Assembly: GCA_964408435.1 (NCBI GenBank)
Contig: CAYOZL010000065.1
Span: 1-12,340 of the forward strand
Direction: 5' to 3'
DNA length: 12,340 nt
Origin: CAYOZL01 sp964408435
GTDB lineage: Bacteria > Bdellovibrionota_C > UBA2361 > SZUA-149 > CAYOZL01
A program made the translations under genes and the position numbers. The notes under the pieces are model-generated. The model saw nothing but the letters and a program-made list of their open reading frames with translations. It had not been told where the DNA came from and did not search any database. Positions 1 through 6,511 of the stretch are shown piece by piece; the first letter of the stretch is position 1, and each line of letters starts with the position of its first letter.

Positions 1-54
1 CCTGCGACTTCCACCTTGTAAGGGTGGCACTCTAGCCAACTGAGTTAATCGCCC
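1..54 (-). tRNA. tRNA-Val: tRNA-Val (anticodon TAC), cut by window start
   Basis: Read on the minus strand, the sequence begins GGGCGATTAACTCAG, closely matching the 5' end of bacterial tRNA-Val. The anticodon stem is CCACC/GGTGG (positions 11-15 and 23-27) around the loop CTTACAA. The anticodon TAC (positions 20-18 read backwards) decodes GUA valine. The T arm, 3' acceptor strand and any CCA lie beyond position 1. A plausible promoter lies upstream at 92-120. Confidence 0.93.
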
Positions 55-91
55 AGATTGTGCTTAAACTTGAAACACAAACTAAGCACGC

Positions 92-120
92 AAGCTATAT
101 AAGATTAAGCCAACGGTCAA
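92..120 (-). promoter_or_regulatory. Candidate promoter of tRNA-Val
   Basis: On the minus strand, TTGACC (120-115) is followed 15 to 17 bases later by a TATAGC/TAGCTT stretch (99-92). A GC-rich GCGTGC segment sits just downstream, as is common in discriminators of stable-RNA promoters. The predicted transcript would start about 30-35 bases before the mature tRNA end. The -10 hexamer is imperfect and its register is uncertain. Confidence 0.45.
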
Positions 121-214
121 CTACATACGACTAAAAGCACTAATCTTCTAGGCAATTATTATACTTGCTATTTCTTAGTTCAGTGACTACTGATATCTTA
201 TATTAATTACAAAA

Positions 215-222
215 CAAGGGGG
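215..222 (+). promoter_or_regulatory. Shine-Dalgarno supporting a TTG start
   Basis: AAGGGGG lies four bases before the TTG at 227, a slightly short spacing. No in-frame ATG or GTG is nearby, so this purine run is the main argument for initiation at TTG. Confidence 0.55.
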
Positions 223-226
223 AAAA

Positions 227-697
227 TTGGATATAATTGGAAATTTAATTAAACACGTTGATTTAAATGAAGTTGCTCAAAAATTTGGCTTTGATGCTGA
301 AGAAGTTCAAAAAATCGTTGGTGCACTAAGCAACAATGAAGAAGTTAAAAAAGCAATGCCTGAACTAGCTAAAGAAGGCTTAGCACAACAGCAAAAACAA
401 GCTGCTGAAGCTTCTACAGAAGGACAAGACGAGCCAGATTTAAAAGAAGCAGTATCTGGACTAAATCTAGAATCCATCTTTGCAAGTCTTTCTAAAGATA
501 CTGGAGTGGATAAAGAGAAGCTATCAGCTGGAGGTTCCGGACTTCTTGGAACTATTCTATCTAAGGCAATGGGCGGACAAGGTGGCAGCTTACTTAGCGC
601 TGAGAATTTATCTGCAATGTTAGATAAGGACGGAGATGGTAAAATCGTTGATGACTTATTTGCTATGGCTAAAAACATGGTTTTCAAGAAAAGCTAA
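227..697 (+). CDS. DUF937-type small protein with EF-hand-like tail
   Basis: A soluble protein of 156 residues with no signal peptide. The N-terminal 40 residues form a short helical region with AQKFGFDAEEVQKIVGAL, resembling the start of DUF937 (YidB-like) proteins. A charged, Gln/Ala-rich linker (about 50-75) and a Gly-rich segment (101-121) follow. The C-terminus has LDKDGDGKIVDDLF (132-145), where Asp133, 135 and 137 match the first half of a Ca-binding loop. DUF937 members often end in a similar DGDG..DD motif. The family has no firmly established biochemical role. The start is TTG at 227, chosen because AAGGGGG lies 4 bases upstream and no ATG fits. The gene stands alone, convergent with the histone gene. 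Confidence 0.8.
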   Translation: MDIIGNLIKHVDLNEVAQKFGFDAEEVQKIVGALSNNEEVKKAMPELAKEGLAQQQKQAAEASTEGQDEPDLKEAVSGLNLESIFASLSKDTGVDKEKLSAGGSGLLGTILSKAMGGQGGSLLSAENLSAMLDKDGDGKIVDDLFAMAKNMVFKKS

Positions 698-723
698 AAA
701 CCAGTGAAAGCATAGATACAGCC

Positions 724-760
724 AAAAACAAAAATGCCCGATAAGTAAAGTTATCGGGCA
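724..760 (-). terminator. Intrinsic terminator after the histone gene
   Basis: A perfect 10-base-pair stem TGCCCGATAA/TTATCGGGCA (735-744 and 751-760) encloses a 6-base loop. Read on the minus strand it is followed by TTTTTGTTTTT (734-724), a classic rho-independent terminator for the leftward histone gene. The plus-strand side lacks a T-run, so it would stop the DUF937 gene less efficiently. A second perfect hairpin, TAAGGGC/GCCCTTA (779-795), sits between the stop codon and this terminator. Confidence 0.85.
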
Positions 761-802
761 AATCAAGCTTAATCAAAATAAGGGCTTAGCCCTTAAGTCA
801 GC

Positions 803-1036
803 CTAATTTAGGCCACAGCTCTCCGTAGATGGAGCAGCATCACAAGAAGACTTAAAGTCTCTATCCATAACTGTTTTTCTGCCTTCTTTCTTAGCGTTCT
901 CTATAGCGTCCTCACAAAGAGTCTTAATCGCACTTGTTAGCACTTCTGGAACTGTTCCCGCAGTACTTAAGCCAGATGTTTGCTTAATGTAATTTTTTAA
1001 CTTTGATACAACTATTAACACTTCATTTCCTGCCAT
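803..1036 (-). CDS. Bacterial histone (Bd0055/HBb-like histone fold)
   Basis: The 77 residues contain one compact histone fold. A short helix 1 (about 8-19, VVSKLKNYIKQ) is followed by a long helix 2 (about 27-50) and a truncated helix 3. Between helices 2 and 3 is GRKTVMDRDF (52-61), matching the RKTVMARD signature of the Bdellovibrio histone Bd0055, including the Arg-Asp pair that stabilises histone dimers. Family knowledge: these proteins dimerise and bind DNA as nucleoid proteins. Length fits the family except for a 16-residue C-terminal tail with Cys65 and Cys74, which is unusual. The ATG is preceded by AAAGGG at 8 bases. The gene is 57 bases downstream of the Cys-rich lipoprotein gene, possibly co-transcribed. 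The fold call is from motif recognition, not a search. Confidence 0.88.
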   Translation of the reverse strand: MAGNEVLIVVSKLKNYIKQTSGLSTAGTVPEVLTSAIKTLCEDAIENAKKEGRKTVMDRDFKSSCDAAPSTESCGLN

Positions 1037-1093
1037 TTTATTTTCCCTTTAATATGATTAATTAAAAATATTTTTTTAGTTAGCTACCTTATC

Positions 1094-1297
1094 CTAACTA
1101 CCTTGTGAGCAAGTCGAAGGCTCAGCGCTACAAGTACCAGACTTTGCACAACAGCTCTTTTTCTTCTTACTGCAAGTGCTTTCCTTTTTTAACTTACAAG
1201 AGCAACTGCTAGCACCATCAGATGGCTCTACAGAACTACTGCCTGAACAAGCTACAAAAGATAAACTGATAAAAATTGCGAATAATATTTTTTTCAT
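1094..1297 (-). CDS. Small Cys-rich lipoprotein
   Basis: The 67-residue precursor has a lysine-started hydrophobic signal (MKKILFAIFISLSFVAC) and a lipobox ending at Cys17; Phe at -3 is slightly atypical. The mature part is only about 50 residues, with seven more cysteines (32, 34, 42, 49, 50, 56, 63), many lysines and serines, and no aromatic residue. It should be anchored in the envelope and either disulfide-bonded or metal-binding; the partner is unknown. A strong AAGGAG site (1309-1304) lies 6 bases before the ATG. It precedes the histone gene on the same strand. No family is recognised. Confidence 0.75.
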   Translation of the reverse strand: MKKILFAIFISLSFVACSGSSSVEPSDGASSCSCKLKKESTCSKKKKSCCAKSGTCSAEPSTCSQGS

Positions 1298-1456
1298 TCT
1301 GTTCTCCTTGCTTCCTCATCAATGAATTATGCATATTAAACAAACTAGAGGCATATTAGGCAACAATTTTCTTCATATTACTTAAAATAAATATTATTCA
1401 ATACTTTTTTAATAGGTAATTTTGTAAATTTAACAATAATTAGTATTAACCTAAGT

Positions 1457-2251
1457 ATGATTATTACATTTGATGTTGAAACAACCGGCATAAACCCTAA
1501 AAAAGACCAAATCATAGAACTCTGCTTACAAATTGGCTTTGATACTGGCAATAACGACAGCACTGAAGTTAAGACTTGGAGAATAAAGCCTTCAGTTCCA
1601 ATTAGCCAAGGAGCTCAAAAGGTTCACGGCATTTCACTAAAAGACTTAGAAAGTTGCGATGATTTTAAAACTAGCTCTACACAGTTTTTAAATTATTTTG
1701 AAAAAGCTGAAGTTATTATTGGTTACAATGTAGAGTTTGATATTAGCTTTCTACAAGCAGAACTAGCTAGAAATGGGCTTAGTGAATTAAACTTAAAAGA
1801 TAGAAATATAATTGACCCATTACAAATTTGGAGAAAATGTGAACCAAGAAACCTTTCAGCTGCTCATGAGAGATTTGCTGGCTCTCCTTTAGAAAATGCT
1901 CATAGCGCTGAAGCTGATGTAATAGGAGTCGCTGAAGTTTTAAAGGGAATGATAAATCAATTTGATTTAGACTCAACTAATTGGAAATCATTAGCAGAAC
2001 TTTCAGGACTTTCTAGAAACAATTGGATTGGACCAAGCTATCATCTACAGCTTAAAGACCAGGTAGTAGTAATAGGATTTGGCAAACATAAAAATAGATC
2101 ACTAGTTGATATAGCTAAAAGCGAAGACAGTTCTTACCTTGATTGGATCGTATCAAAAGACGACTTCCCTACTCATCTGAAGAAAATCCTTAAGGACGCA
2201 GACCTAAGTTCAGAAGATTCTTTACAAAATTGGATAAATAAGACCCTTTAA
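1457..2251 (+). CDS. DnaQ-like DEDDh 3'-5' exonuclease with ExoX-like C-terminal domain
   Basis: Residues 1-170 carry the DEDDh exonuclease motifs: FDVETTG with Asp6 and Glu8 (Exo I), GYNVEFD with Asp95 (Exo II), and HSAEAD with His149 and Asp154 (Exo III). These residues bind two metal ions and remove nucleotides from 3' ends, as in Pol III epsilon and exonuclease X. Residues about 203-247 (VVVIGFGKHKNRSLVDIA through YLDWIV) form the small FGKHKG-type domain found at the C-terminus of exonuclease X and in DUF3820 proteins. The 264-residue length fits a stand-alone repair or proofreading-type nuclease. No obvious Shine-Dalgarno precedes the ATG. The pilin gene begins 38 bases downstream and may share the transcript. 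Confidence 0.9.
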   Translation: MIITFDVETTGINPKKDQIIELCLQIGFDTGNNDSTEVKTWRIKPSVPISQGAQKVHGISLKDLESCDDFKTSSTQFLNYFEKAEVIIGYNVEFDISFLQAELARNGLSELNLKDRNIIDPLQIWRKCEPRNLSAAHERFAGSPLENAHSAEADVIGVAEVLKGMINQFDLDSTNWKSLAELSGLSRNNWIGPSYHLQLKDQVVVIGFGKHKNRSLVDIAKSEDSSYLDWIVSKDDFPTHLKKILKDADLSSEDSLQNWINKTL

Positions 2252-2288
2252 AGCTAAAGTTTTTACAGGATTTTCCGATATTTAACCT

Positions 2289-2807
2289 GTGGACACTATT
2301 AATGAAATAGAATCTGAAAAAGGATTTACGCTAATTGAACTATTAGTGACTATTACTATAGTTGCTCTGCTTTCTTCAATTGCAATCCCAGCTTTTAATC
2401 AACATAAAGAATCTGCAAAGATAGCTAAAGTACAATCCGAACTACATAACATTGTTTTAGCAATTAATGTTTTAGAAGCGGATACAAATACTTCTCCTGG
2501 AGGTTTTGATTTTTCACCTTGTGTAGAGATTGCACCTGATAACGAAATGGCAGTTGATGACTGCGCAGCAGGACTTACTTGCACCGATGGATCTTTTCCT
2601 AACTGGTCGGGTCCTTATCTTTCAGAAGGCGCAACGACTGATCCTTGGGGGACTAAATACCAATACGACATGGACTACCTTTGCAATTCTGGTGTTAAAG
2701 GTTGTAGAGGAGATGAGTGGTCAAGAACTGTAAACTCTGCAGGAAAAGACAGAGTTGTAAACAACTACGATGCAGATGAAATCGCCCTTGTTATTTGCTC
2801 ACAGTAA
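2289..2807 (+). CDS. GspG/type IV pilin-like prepilin
   Basis: A short leader ends in KG, followed by FTLIELLVTITIVALLSSIAIPAF, the class III prepilin signature. Cleavage is expected after Gly12, giving N-methylated Phe13 with the conserved Glu at +5 (Glu17). The hydrophobic helix would assemble the subunit into a pilus or pseudopilus. The C-terminal half has GPYL...TDPWGTKYQY (108-126) and SAGKD...DADEIAL, like the Ca-binding end of the major pseudopilin GspG. Six cysteines (78, 92, 98, 132, 139, 170) could form disulfides, which is unusual for GspG. The start is GTG 2289, because an in-frame TAA lies just upstream and no ATG fits. No other secretion gene is nearby, so substrate and machine are unknown. 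Confidence 0.88.
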   Translation: MDTINEIESEKGFTLIELLVTITIVALLSSIAIPAFNQHKESAKIAKVQSELHNIVLAINVLEADTNTSPGGFDFSPCVEIAPDNEMAVDDCAAGLTCTDGSFPNWSGPYLSEGATTDPWGTKYQYDMDYLCNSGVKGCRGDEWSRTVNSAGKDRVVNNYDADEIALVICSQ

Positions 2808-2817
2808 AAAACTAAAC

Positions 2818-3549
2818 TTATTCTAGACTAAGATCACTTGCAGTAAAAGAATACTGGAACTGTGGATTATTTTTATCCTTATAAGAAAGCTGTGTCTCTT
2901 CCAGCCCTTCGCCTTTAACTAATCGAAGTAATAAGTTTACTTTTTTATTTTTAAAATCAAGATCAATTTTATAATGTAAATCTGCAGCAGTTCTAGTTAA
3001 AGTATCACTGTAAGTAGTATTAACCTTAGCAGTGGCTTTTCCACTGTGAGAAATTGTTTGTTCTTCAGGTATTTTTAAATTCAAATTAATCATAGATTCA
3101 AAAGACTTTAGCCAATAAGATTTTTTACTTGGGTCAATAATCTCTTCATTACTAAGAATTATGTCTTTCATATATTCTGATTTTATTAATATCCTCTCTA
3201 ACTTATTTTTAGTTACAGTTGAGATGATACTACCTTCGAAGTTCTCATCTTTAAAAATAGTATTATAAACTTTTTCTTCAATTTCTACTCTTTTGATACT
3301 AGATAGAAGGCCTTGTTCAGAAGTCCCAACTTTATTACTATTCTCAGTTAAAGCTCCATTTAAGTTATTATTTTTTGCACCCTTAGCTTCTTTCTGCATT
3401 TGTTTTTTTACAAATCCCTGATTGCTAACTATTTGACTTTTCTTATTCTTACCAGAGAATCTAAGACCGTTGTATACGATAGAAGTTAAAGTCAAAACTC
3501 CCAAAACTATTAAAAGGTTTCTTTGTTTCTTTTTTTGTGTGTCGCTCAT
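2818..3549 (-). CDS. Single-pass membrane protein of unknown function
   Basis: The 243 residues start with a basic cytoplasmic tip (KKKQR), then one hydrophobic segment (about 11-29). A Lys/Asn-rich low-complexity linker follows (about 32-75), then a mixed charged domain (about 80-243). No cleavage site is evident, so it is probably a type II inner-membrane protein with a periplasmic domain. The C-terminal part (SDTLTRTAADLHYKIDLDF...VNLLLRL) looks beta-rich. No family is recognised. A good promoter (3585-3612) precedes the gene, but no Shine-Dalgarno is visible before the ATG. The stop codons of this gene and the prepilin gene are only 10 bases apart, converging, with no hairpin terminator between them. 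Confidence 0.72.
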   Translation of the reverse strand: MSDTQKKKQRNLLIVLGVLTLTSIVYNGLRFSGKNKKSQIVSNQGFVKKQMQKEAKGAKNNNLNGALTENSNKVGTSEQGLLSSIKRVEIEEKVYNTIFKDENFEGSIISTVTKNKLERILIKSEYMKDIILSNEEIIDPSKKSYWLKSFESMINLNLKIPEEQTISHSGKATAKVNTTYSDTLTRTAADLHYKIDLDFKNKKVNLLLRLVKGEGLEETQLSYKDKNNPQFQYSFTASDLSLE

Positions 3550-3584
3550 TTTTTTACAGTTTTTTCTTATTTTATTTTGTGTAG

Positions 3585-3612
3585 ATTATACTTTTAAAAT
3601 TCCTTGAAGCAA
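3585..3612 (-). promoter_or_regulatory. Sigma-70-type promoter for the 2818-3549 gene
   Basis: On the minus strand, TTGCTT (3612-3607) and a perfect TATAAT (3590-3585) are separated by 16 bases. Transcription would start near 3578, about 30 bases before the ATG at 3549. This suggests the membrane-protein gene is transcribed separately from the HEAT-repeat gene upstream. Confidence 0.6.
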
Positions 3613-3630
3613 TCTTTATTCTTACAGAAA

Positions 3631-4842
3631 TTACTCCCACTTAAACTTTTTAAGCGCTTTTTCTGCTTCGGAACCGCCAATTAGCTCCAAGGCTAAGGCG
3701 CTAGCCATTCTTACTTCTTTAACTTCGTCTTCTAAACATTTAACTAACTCTATTAGCACATTAGACTCTTCGCTACCCCCCTGCCCTATTTTACCTAAAG
3801 CTTTAGCAACAGATGCTCTTACATCAGCATTATCATCATTTAAAGCTTTTTTAAGCATTGGAATTGCTAGGCTTGCAGGCTCTCCTATTTTAGCAATCAC
3901 ATCTGCACATAATTTTCGAACTTTCCAAATCTGATCTTCGAGACCAATACTAATTTGCTCAGTATACTCTGCATGTTTCTTATTAATTGATTTTAATAAA
4001 TTATTTGCTGCATCTTCTCTTACTGCTTTATCTTCATTTTTTAGCTGTTTACATAAATCCGCAATACTAGAATCTCCTTCATGTTTAAGCCATGCATCTA
4101 CTGCATCATTTGTACCAATTCTTCTAAGTGCTTCAGAAGCTACCCAGCGAACATCAGGGTCTTGATCTTCTAAAAGTTTCTTTAAATTTGGCACTGCTTT
4201 TTCTACTTCTTTTGCAGCCCTAAGATTACCAATTGCCTTTGCTGCTAAATATCTCACCTCACTTGATTCATCACTTAAACAAATAATTAACTTATCAAGA
4301 GAAGAAATAGCATTTGGGCCAATGCTTCCAAGAGCAAAAACACAGCCTGTTCTAACATTTATATCTTCGCTGTTAATCACCTCATTTAGTAATGGAACAA
4401 CTTCTGGGCCTAAAATACCTAAAGACCAAGAAACTGCTTTTCTTACATCCTGGTCAGTATCTGATAACAAATTAACTAAATTCTTTGCACTGACTAAAGC
4501 ACTCGGACCAAGCTTACCTAAAGAGAATGCAGAAAATCTTCTTACTTCATTATCCTCATGTTCTAAAAGCTCAGTGAGTCTAGTAACTGCTAATTTTGCA
4601 AGTGGACCAATGTCACCTAGTGCTGGAATCGCAGCTTTTGCGATATAAGTATTTTCATCATAAGTAGCTTTGATTAGAGCAGGCACACATTCATCAATCA
4701 TCTCAGCAGTTTTTCTTTGCTTAGGAATCTCATTAACTGCCTTAAGTCTAATCTGCCAATCCGCGTCTCTTGTCGCCTGAACAAGACTTCTCATTTGCTC
4801 TAGTTCTTTTTTAGCTCTTATTTTTTGTGCCTCAGTGCTCAT
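3631..4842 (-). CDS. HEAT-repeat (PBS-lyase type) protein
   Basis: The 403-residue cytoplasmic protein is almost entirely an alpha-solenoid of about eleven HEAT units, each roughly 30-35 residues. The inner-helix signature D.d..VR..A..aLg.iG recurs with its VR or equivalent near residues 31, 67, 100, 133, 163, 196, 231, 274, 308, 341 and 377. Units around 100-200 are the most regular; those at 240-300 are degenerate. Such solenoids are binding scaffolds; none of the visible residues suggests an enzyme. A phycobilin-lyase role is not implied by the name. The start codon has no Shine-Dalgarno; CATAAT lies about 8 bases upstream, so a leaderless transcript is possible. The gene is divergent from the recombinase gene. 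Confidence 0.88.
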   Translation of the reverse strand: MSTEAQKIRAKKELEQMRSLVQATRDADWQIRLKAVNEIPKQRKTAEMIDECVPALIKATYDENTYIAKAAIPALGDIGPLAKLAVTRLTELLEHEDNEVRRFSAFSLGKLGPSALVSAKNLVNLLSDTDQDVRKAVSWSLGILGPEVVPLLNEVINSEDINVRTGCVFALGSIGPNAISSLDKLIICLSDESSEVRYLAAKAIGNLRAAKEVEKAVPNLKKLLEDQDPDVRWVASEALRRIGTNDAVDAWLKHEGDSSIADLCKQLKNEDKAVREDAANNLLKSINKKHAEYTEQISIGLEDQIWKVRKLCADVIAKIGEPASLAIPMLKKALNDDNADVRASVAKALGKIGQGGSEESNVLIELVKCLEDEVKEVRMASALALELIGGSEAEKALKKFKWE

Positions 4843-4926
4843 TTATGATCATTATGCACAACTCAGGCAGTGTTGCTACAAAGAAATACCTTGCGATAGA
4901 GCTAATTGATAATAAAATGGTCGCAA

Positions 4927-6030
4927 ATGGCAAAAAAGGCTGAAATTCAAGTAATAAGCTCTTCGAAAGATTACTCAAAGGGATTTAATGAACAAGATGG
5001 GTTTAACTCACTGAGCACCGCTAGGCGCTTATCTGGTCAAACTCTAAAACAAGTTATAGAAAGTTATTTAAAATATTACGCATCTGGAACTGGACATACT
5101 GCTAGAGCAAAACAATACGATCTTAAATATTTTCTAGAATATATTGCTGAGATAGAATCTTCATCTACTCAAAAAGTACCTGTCTCTGCTTGGACAATGC
5201 AAGCTACTAAGAACTACGTTGATTACCGCTTAAGTCTTGGAGAAAGCCCAGCTACTGTAAATAGAAGACTTGCAACAGTTAAACATTTTGGAAGAACACT
5301 TGCTGAACGTATTAGAGATTTCATAAATCCAGCAAGAGAAGTAAAAGGCCCAACTATGAGACCAAATAGGCCTCATAGTGTTAGCCCAGATGAAATTTTC
5401 TTTTTAAGAGAAGCTGCAAAAAAAGAAGTTGAAGAAAAAAAAGATTTTCAGTCAAAAAGAAATAGATTTTTACTAGAGCTTTTACTAGCAACAGGCTTAA
5501 GAGCAGATGAAATTAGATTACTTCTAATGGCACAAGTTGACCCTAACTACGAGTGGCTAAAAAATGTAAAAACTAAAGGTAAAAAATTTAGAAATGTTTA
5601 TGTAAACTCTGAAATTAGAGATTTATTTGAAGACTACGTAGCAAATAGAGAAAACGAACTTTGTAGAAAGTTTCCACTTTATTTAGAGCTAAAAGAAAAA
5701 GAGAAATTCAAATTCCCTGTTTTAGTTAGCATTTATAGAGCAAAACTTGACGAACCAAAAACTTTTGGCCTAGCTCCTAAAACTATTTGGAGGATAGTTT
5801 CATCTTGGGGCAAAAAAGCTCAAGAGCTCTCTAACACTACCCTACCTAGCCTTCACCCACATAAACTAAGACATACATTTGCACATGGCTTACTAGATTC
5901 TTCTAAAGACGTAAGATTAGTAGCTCAAGCACTCGGTCACAGTGATGTTAGAACCACAATGCGCTACACCGAGAGAACGGATGAGGAACTAGCTAAGGCT
6001 ATTGAAACAAAGATTAAGGATATTAGTTAA
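4927..6030 (+). CDS. Tyrosine recombinase / integrase (XerC/D-like)
   Basis: Counting from ATG 4927 (367 residues), an N-terminal SAM-like core-binding region (about 38-135) precedes the catalytic domain. The catalytic set looks complete: Arg192 (ATGLRADEI), Lys217 (KTKGKK), His312-x-x-Arg315 (HPHKLRH), His338 (LGHSD) and nucleophile Tyr347 (MRYTE). It should cut and rejoin DNA at a specific site through a 3'-phosphotyrosine intermediate. It is longer than XerC/XerD (about 300) owing to an N-terminal extension and an insertion near 245-285. The frame is also open from a TTG at 4906; neither start has a clear Shine-Dalgarno, and ATG is preferred. No excisionase, phage genes or duplicated attachment sites are seen, so it could be a housekeeping Xer-type enzyme or a remnant integrase. 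Confidence 0.9.
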   Translation: MAKKAEIQVISSSKDYSKGFNEQDGFNSLSTARRLSGQTLKQVIESYLKYYASGTGHTARAKQYDLKYFLEYIAEIESSSTQKVPVSAWTMQATKNYVDYRLSLGESPATVNRRLATVKHFGRTLAERIRDFINPAREVKGPTMRPNRPHSVSPDEIFFLREAAKKEVEEKKDFQSKRNRFLLELLLATGLRADEIRLLLMAQVDPNYEWLKNVKTKGKKFRNVYVNSEIRDLFEDYVANRENELCRKFPLYLELKEKEKFKFPVLVSIYRAKLDEPKTFGLAPKTIWRIVSSWGKKAQELSNTTLPSLHPHKLRHTFAHGLLDSSKDVRLVAQALGHSDVRTTMRYTERTDEELAKAIETKIKDIS

Positions 6031-6063
6031 GAAAAGATCTCTCGCAGAGAGCAGAGATTTTTT
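6031..6063 (+). terminator. Bidirectional terminator between recombinase and lipoprotein genes
   Basis: ATCTCT (6037-6042) pairs with AGAGAT (6053-6058), followed by TTTTT. An inner alternative stem CTCTC/GAGAG (6039-6043 and 6047-6051) competes. Read leftwards, the same hairpin is followed by CTTTTC, so it can serve both convergent genes. The rightward T-run overlaps the stop codon of the lipoprotein gene. Confidence 0.65.
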
Positions 6064-6511
6064 ATGGTCTATTTCCACCCACAACCACACCGGTATCAAC
6101 ATCCTCTGCCCAAATAAAAACTTGTTGATCTTTTTTTGTTGTATTTATTAAATATTCTTTTTTAGCTTCAATATTAAAAATAATATTTGTATCTACTTGT
6201 GTAATAATATTTTCATCTTTAATAGTTTTAGATGCTTCTTCAAACTTTATATATACTTGAAAATTATGAACACCTGGAGATACTACTGCTTTGCTTTCTA
6301 AAAAGGTTGGAAGCCTTCCATCAATTGCTTTAATTTCAATTAAATAATTTCCCTTTGTCTTTAAGATGTACGACGGGCTTGGAGTATAAACTAATGCTGG
6401 TTTTATATACTTACTAGGAAGTCGACTGGGCTCTAAAACATTTCCGCTGAGATTACAGCCTGAAATACAATAACTAATTACTAACAACAAACTAAGAGAT
6501 ATATTTTTCAT
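6062..6511 (-). CDS. Small lipoprotein of unknown function
   Basis: The 149-residue precursor has a hydrophobic signal and lipobox ISGC with the acylated Cys at 19. The mature domain appears beta-rich: YLIEIKAIDGRLP, then VSPGVHNFQVYIKF (a turn often seen in small beta-sandwich envelope proteins), and a C-terminal EYLINTT...VFIWAEDVDTGVVVGG. The pattern 'scaling constant, SPG.H...V, then a VxDxxTGxVVxG end' is familiar from many uncharacterised proteobacterial lipoproteins, but I cannot name the family. The ribosome-binding AAAGGA lies only one base before the ATG, unusually close, so initiation may be weak. It is convergent with the recombinase gene. Confidence 0.75.
   Translation of the reverse strand: MKNISLSLLLVISYCISGCNLSGNVLEPSRLPSKYIKPALVYTPSPSYILKTKGNYLIEIKAIDGRLPTFLESKAVVSPGVHNFQVYIKFEEASKTIKDENIITQVDTNIIFNIEAKKEYLINTTKKDQQVFIWAEDVDTGVVVGGNRP

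Noticed and set aside
307..687. 126-codon open frame antisense to the DUF937 gene
   Set aside because: The plus frame has a recognisable family pattern and ribosome site; the antisense frame is Ser/Pro-rich without either.
1077..1100. TAGTTA/TAACTA inverted repeat between the lipoprotein and histone genes
   Set aside because: Only six A/T-rich pairs with a 12-base loop, overlapping the stop codon; too weak to call a terminator.
3631..4842. Phycocyanobilin lyase
   Set aside because: Only the generic HEAT-like repeats are shared; nothing in the window suggests phycobilisomes.
4906..4926. Alternative upstream TTG start for the recombinase
   Set aside because: It adds seven residues unlike any recombinase N-terminus and lacks a ribosome site; ATG 4927 is preferred, though not proven.
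1..6030. Genomic island integrated at the tRNA-Val by the recombinase
   Set aside because: The recombinase is nearly 5 kb from the tRNA, the sequence next to the tRNA is its 5' side rather than the usual 3' attachment end, and no repeat of the tRNA end is seen.
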